DNA of 64,000 nucleotides from Cobetia amphilecti (GTDB lineage Bacteria; Pseudomonadota; Gammaproteobacteria; Pseudomonadales; Halomonadaceae), in the NCBI RefSeq assembly GCF_030010415.1, contig NZ_JASCSA010000002.1; one strand, given 5' to 3'. The translations under genes were made by a program, and so were the position numbers. This document shows, piece by piece, positions 60,284 to 64,000 of this stretch; positions within the stretch are counted from its first letter, which is position 1; every line of letters starts with the position of its first letter. The notes beneath the pieces are model-generated. The model was not told where the DNA came from. It ran no database searches and worked only from the letters and a program-made list of their open reading frames with translations.

Positions 60284-61669
60284 TCACTCCCCTTCCATGC
60301 CCGCCGGCACCAGCGCAGCGGCTGTTTCCGTGCTGGGCTCGGCTGCTTCCGCCCCCGTCTCAGCTGCTCCTGGTTCAGGCAACGCCAAGGCACGACTGAC
60401 CGCCAGCGCCGCCTGAACCGCGATAGCCGTGAGCTCAACGGGCTCGTCTTGGGGCACCCTCGCGCCCAGTGCCAGCAGATGATCGCGCAGCGCGCCATTG
60501 ACCTGTATCTCGACGGCATTCAAGCGCGCGACCAGTTCAGGGGGCCACCCCTTGCCGGAGAGCGTCAGCCGTGCCCAGGGCTTGCTGCCCGCCGCGATGG
60601 CCAGCACCAGCTGGGTGCGATCATTGAGCTGCTCATGCTGACGGTAATAGAGCGAGGGGCGCGACCAGTTGAGGGTCAGCGTCACGGCAGGCTGCCAGGC
60701 GTCTGGCTGGGCTGCGCCGCTTTCAGGCGTGGAGGCGCGAGGGCGCAGGTCATTCTGCGTCAGCGGCGACAGCGCAGCGAGAATCTGATGGGCAGCGTCG
60801 CTGTCAGGTGCCAGGCCTCGCACCAGCGGCCCTTGCCGTGCTGACGCGTCTTGAGCAGACGCCGCCAGCGAGATGTCCATGCGACTCAGCGGCTTGTACA
60901 CCGCGGCGTCACTGCGTAGCTCGGTGACATCCAGCACCTCGCTGGGCGCCATGCCGCCGCGCCAATCCGGCAACCCGATATCGCGTGTCAGCTCCCAGAT
61001 CGGTGCGCCATTCGCGCCATTCGCGCCACTCACGCCAGCCAAAGCGTGAGAGCCTTTCACTTTCGCATCCGAGGGTGACGACACCCACCGCACGTAGCGT
61101 CCCGCCAACTCAGCACTGCCCGCACCGCTCACCTGCGTTGCCGCCGCGGGCCTAGCGCCCAGTTGCAGACTCACCTGAGCGCCATTGCCCTTCACGCTCA
61201 GCAGCGGTGACTGCGCGCTGAAGCCCAGCGCTTCAAGTGCCTTGTCCGTGGCCGGCTTGCGCGTGCGCAATTGTGCCTCGCCCAGCTGACTCACCAGCGC
61301 CTCCACCTTGCCCTGGCGGGCAGGCCAGCCGGCCAATGAGGTGATCTGCCAGTCGCCTGCGGGCCCACGCGCCAGACTCAACCAGTCCTGGCTGGCCTCT
61401 GCGCCACGTCGAATGCCGATGCGCTGCGCCGAGGCGGCCACCTGCGAGAGCAGCGGCAAGGGCTGCAAGACGCCTGACTGACCCGCGGCCACTGTCGTCA
61501 GCGCCTCGCTCATCAACGACTCACTTTGCCACTGGGCAGGGTCTGCCCTGCCCGTGGCGGGGCCTGAGCGCAGCGATTCCAGCAGTGATGGCCCTGCGGT
61601 AAGCGCCGTCACCGCGGCCACGGAGACCAACGCCGTCAGTGCCCATCCCGTCCGATTGAAGCGCCCCAT
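60284..61669 (-). CDS. DUF4340-type protein, partner of a GldG-like ABC auxiliary
   Basis: 461 residues from the ATG at 61669, which overlaps the previous stop (TGATG) behind GGAGGTG. One N-terminal membrane helix, then a large periplasmic region containing two beta-rich repeats of the DUF4340 type (EASQDWLSLARGPAGDWQITS and the parallel SGKGWPPELVARLNAVEIQ part). Proteins of this type pair with GldG-like proteins and ABC-2 permeases in uncharacterised exporters. Its last 40 residues are Ala/Glu-rich. Confidence 0.8.
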   Translation of the reverse strand: MGRFNRTGWALTALVSVAAVTALTAGPSLLESLRSGPATGRADPAQWQSESLMSEALTTVAAGQSGVLQPLPLLSQVAASAQRIGIRRGAEASQDWLSLARGPAGDWQITSLAGWPARQGKVEALVSQLGEAQLRTRKPATDKALEALGFSAQSPLLSVKGNGAQVSLQLGARPAAATQVSGAGSAELAGRYVRWVSSPSDAKVKGSHALAGVSGANGANGAPIWELTRDIGLPDWRGGMAPSEVLDVTELRSDAAVYKPLSRMDISLAASAQDASARQGPLVRGLAPDSDAAHQILAALSPLTQNDLRPRASTPESGAAQPDAWQPAVTLTLNWSRPSLYYRQHEQLNDRTQLVLAIAAGSKPWARLTLSGKGWPPELVARLNAVEIQVNGALRDHLLALGARVPQDEPVELTAIAVQAALAVSRALALPEPGAAETGAEAAEPSTETAAALVPAGMEGE

Positions 61670-64000
61670 CAATCACCTCCCGACTGGGTAGTATCGCTCG
61701 GTCTTGTCTTGCTTGAAGCCGCCTTGCCTGAAGCGGCATTGCCTGCGGCTGCATTGCCTGCGGCTGACTTGCCCGAGCCTGTCGAAGCGCTTGTGGCGGC
61801 GTCACTCGCGGAGCGGGCGCTGTGCTGTCCATTGCGCTGCTCCTTGCGCTGTACATCTCGTTCTGCGTTGCGCTTCCCGCTGGGCTGACCGTGCCCCGAC
61901 AGACGACCTGTCGACTGATAGCCCGCGCGACGGCTGGCACGATAGCGGCGCCAGCAGATCAGCTCGCCGAGCAGGCTCAACGCCACCGGCAAGGCCAGCA
62001 GCGTCCACAGGCGCAGCTCGCGACGCAGGGCATCACGCTCGGCATTCGCCTCACGCTGCTGACGTGACAACGCGTCCTCGAAGTCATGCTGCATCGCCGC
62101 CAGGGCGTCGCTTTGCTGCGCGGCTTCGGCCTTGCCAGACACCGGCGTCGCGCCGAGCGCACTCAGACGCGTCTGCCAGTCATTGCGCAGCCGGGTCTCC
62201 TCGGCGGCCTGATGATCGGCCAGTTGATGCAGGCGCGTCAGCTCGCGCACCTGATGGGCACGCGCGCGCAGGGCGACCAGCTCGGGGCTGCCCGCCAGCA
62301 GGTCCACGGCATTTTCCAGCCAGCGCGCATTGGCATTAAGGGCCTGCTCGCTGCCATCCGCTGCCGTGCGCCGCCACAGACGGTCACTGGCCATGTCGAC
62401 ATCGCTGACCACCAGCAACTGGCCGCCCTTGGCGCCCGCCGCAGGCCATTGCGCCAGCACGGCCAGCCCGCCCGCCGGTGGTGTTTCCCCCGCCAGTCCC
62501 GACAGCGGACGCGGGTCCATGCGGCTGGCGTGGACACGCGCCGCCGGAATCAGGCGCGCCTCATCACTGCCACGAATCAGCCACTGCAACGGCGCACCTT
62601 GCGCCCCTGAGCCTTTCGATGATGCGTCTGCTGCATCAGACAGCGGCGCCAACCAGCCCGCACTGGACATCACCAGTTGCTCGACATTGAGGTTGAGCGC
62701 GGCGTCCGACAGCTGCGCAGCACTTAGCCCGAGCAACGTCGGACTCAGCGCACGCGTGCCGTCCAGCAAGCCGATCGGCAAGGCCAGCTGCGCATCCGCC
62801 ACCACCTCGCCCGCGCGCGATTCAAGCCCCGCGCGCGCCAGCAATGTCGTGAGCGCCTCGGAAGCCGGCGCCGGCTGATCGAGCATTTCGGGCAGCGGGT
62901 CCACCAGCATCAACACCCGGCCGCCACGCTCGAGATAGGCCGTGATGGCCTCCAGCGTCTTGACCGGCAACAGCCGCGGCGCGATCACCAGCAACGCATC
63001 CTGATCGGCGATCGGACGCGCGGCATCATCGCCGGCCGACAGCCAGTCGATGCGCAGGCGTGCATTGAGATGCTCCATCAGGCCCCAGCTGCCCAGCGCT
63101 CTGCCCTGCTCCAGGCTGGGCTGGCCCATCACCGGCAAACGCGAGACGACACCCAGGCGCGGCGACTCGGTGCGCGAGACTTCCTGAATCTGGCGTGTCA
63201 CCTGCGCTTCCAGCCCGCCGATATCCGCCGCCTTGAGCAGCGGAATGGCGCGGCGTTCGGCGTAGGGGCCATCCACCACCAGCCCGAACAGCATCTCTTC
63301 GCCGCCCGGCAATGACAGCGCGGTCAGGCCCTGCGCTTCGAGATCCGCGAAATCGGCACTGTCCGGTGCAGGGTCGACACGCTTGAGACGTATCTGCGGC
63401 TCACGCGCGAAGGCGGCCAGACGCGTCTCGATCCGTGTCGCCAGTTCACGCAGCTGCGGCAGATCGGCGGCGAAGCGTTCGCTGTAGGCGAAGGTCAGCG
63501 TCACCGGTGCCTCGAGGTCATCGAGCACCGCACGGCTGGCGGGGCTGAGGCTATGCTGACGCGTGGCGGTCAGATCATGCGCGCGGGTGAGCGGATTGTG
63601 GCCGCCGGCCGTCAGCAGCGGCGGCAGGCGCACGCCGGCCAGCAATAGCGCGGTGACCGCGGCCGCCAGCGCCGCCGTGACCAGCCACTGTGGCGCCTGC
63701 TTGCGTGCATGGCGCTCCTGACTGAGGCCGCGCGCCTGCAACACCAGCCCGGCCAGGGTCAGCAGCAGGAAGTAGCTGGCATCGAGCCAGGTCGGCCGGC
63801 CTTCACTGAAAGGCGTCAGATGCGCCGGCAAGCTGATCAGATCGAGCAGCTGCACCCAGTGCGGCGCCAGATGCTGAGCCAGCTGGCTCGTCACCGCGGG
63901 TGTGCCCGGTAGCATCAGCGCCAGGCCCAGCACCAACGCCCCGAGCCACGCCGACAGCGCAGAAGGCGCGCGCACCGCCAGCGCCTGACCGAGACTGGCC
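61669..64000 (-). CDS. GldG-type ABC auxiliary protein fused to an ABC-2 permease end (partial)
   Basis: The frame is open past the right edge; the apparent start inside the window (63975) is only a GTG codon within it. The first visible 110 residues hold three membrane helices (LGALVLGLALMLPG, YFLLLTLAGLVLQ, LVTAALAAAVTALLLAG) of the ABC-2 permease type, followed by the GldG/ABC_transp_aux periplasmic domain (LSPASRAVLDDLEAPVTLTFAYSERF, DALLVIAPRLL, GGRVLMLVDP), a coiled coil, one more helix (LWTLLALPVALSLLGELICW) and a basic Ser/Ala/Gly tail with GKAA/GNAA repeats. Together with the DUF4340 gene it suggests a Gld-like ABC system; the ATPase would lie outside. Confidence 0.82.
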   Translation of the reverse strand, partial: ASLGQALAVRAPSALSAWLGALVLGLALMLPGTPAVTSQLAQHLAPHWVQLLDLISLPAHLTPFSEGRPTWLDASYFLLLTLAGLVLQARGLSQERHARKQAPQWLVTAALAAAVTALLLAGVRLPPLLTAGGHNPLTRAHDLTATRQHSLSPASRAVLDDLEAPVTLTFAYSERFAADLPQLRELATRIETRLAAFAREPQIRLKRVDPAPDSADFADLEAQGLTALSLPGGEEMLFGLVVDGPYAERRAIPLLKAADIGGLEAQVTRQIQEVSRTESPRLGVVSRLPVMGQPSLEQGRALGSWGLMEHLNARLRIDWLSAGDDAARPIADQDALLVIAPRLLPVKTLEAITAYLERGGRVLMLVDPLPEMLDQPAPASEALTTLLARAGLESRAGEVVADAQLALPIGLLDGTRALSPTLLGLSAAQLSDAALNLNVEQLVMSSAGWLAPLSDAADASSKGSGAQGAPLQWLIRGSDEARLIPAARVHASRMDPRPLSGLAGETPPAGGLAVLAQWPAAGAKGGQLLVVSDVDMASDRLWRRTAADGSEQALNANARWLENAVDLLAGSPELVALRARAHQVRELTRLHQLADHQAAEETRLRNDWQTRLSALGATPVSGKAEAAQQSDALAAMQHDFEDALSRQQREANAERDALRRELRLWTLLALPVALSLLGELICWRRYRASRRAGYQSTGRLSGHGQPSGKRNAERDVQRKEQRNGQHSARSASDAATSASTGSGKSAAGNAAAGNAASGKAASSKTRPSDTTQSGGD

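Overview
The window looks like the chromosome of a halophilic gammaproteobacterium of the Halomonadaceae (Cobetia or Halomonas type). This is inferred from three things. The gene order leuC-leuD-leuB-asd / fimV-truA-trpF-accD-folC-dedD-cvpA-purF-metZ is the conserved pseudomonad and halomonad order. There is a phasin/PHA-synthase locus with an extra-long synthase. The GC content is high apart from one AT-rich patch. No sequence search was possible, so the genus is a guess.

Bases 1 to about 15,300 are the integrase-proximal part of a lambdoid prophage sitting at the 3' end of a tRNA-Arg(CCT) gene (15297-15373, minus strand). A tyrosine integrase gene lies next to the tRNA. The switch region (cro, cI and two operator clusters) is at 5878-7144. 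Leftwards (minus strand) runs a tightly overlapping early operon: cro, a CII-family regulator, small ORFs, O-like and P-like replication genes, a VRR-NUC nuclease and a putative Q antiterminator. A possible late promoter and terminator and a lambda R-type endolysin cut by the window edge follow. Rightwards (plus strand), from an operator-covered promoter at 7116-7144, come a chain of tiny membrane or HTH proteins, a boxA-like element, a C5-cytosine methyltransferase and a DnaJ-type zinc-finger protein. Between these and integrase sits an AT-rich cargo cassette (about 10,560-13,690): an N6-adenine (D12 class) methyltransferase convergent with an AAA ATPase carrying a TOPRIM-like C-terminus. This is the best candidate in the window for an undescribed phage-borne defence or modification system. 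The prophage structural genes and the distal attachment site lie left of base 1.

From 15.4 kb onward the DNA is host core genome. Two PAS-GGDEF-EAL c-di-GMP proteins flank trpB-trpA with its divergent TrpI-like LysR regulator and a lipoprotein hydrolase. Then come an amino-acid hydroxylase-type 2OG-Fe dioxygenase and a LysE-type exporter, a cytochrome b561/YceI pair, and the large biosynthetic block metZ to leuC, all on the minus strand, capped by a divergent LysR regulator.

The rest holds a polyhydroxyalkanoate locus (phaC with an AT-hook, H1-like tail; phasin; DUF6489-like protein), aroC, prmB, an SmrB-like protein, periplasmic cyclohexadienyl dehydratase (pheC), a patatin phospholipase, two alpha/beta hydrolases, a DUF4340 protein, and a GldG-type ABC auxiliary protein that runs off the right edge. 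Several intergenic regions carry short degenerate tandem repeats, long perfect hairpins and one 120-base polypyrimidine tract.
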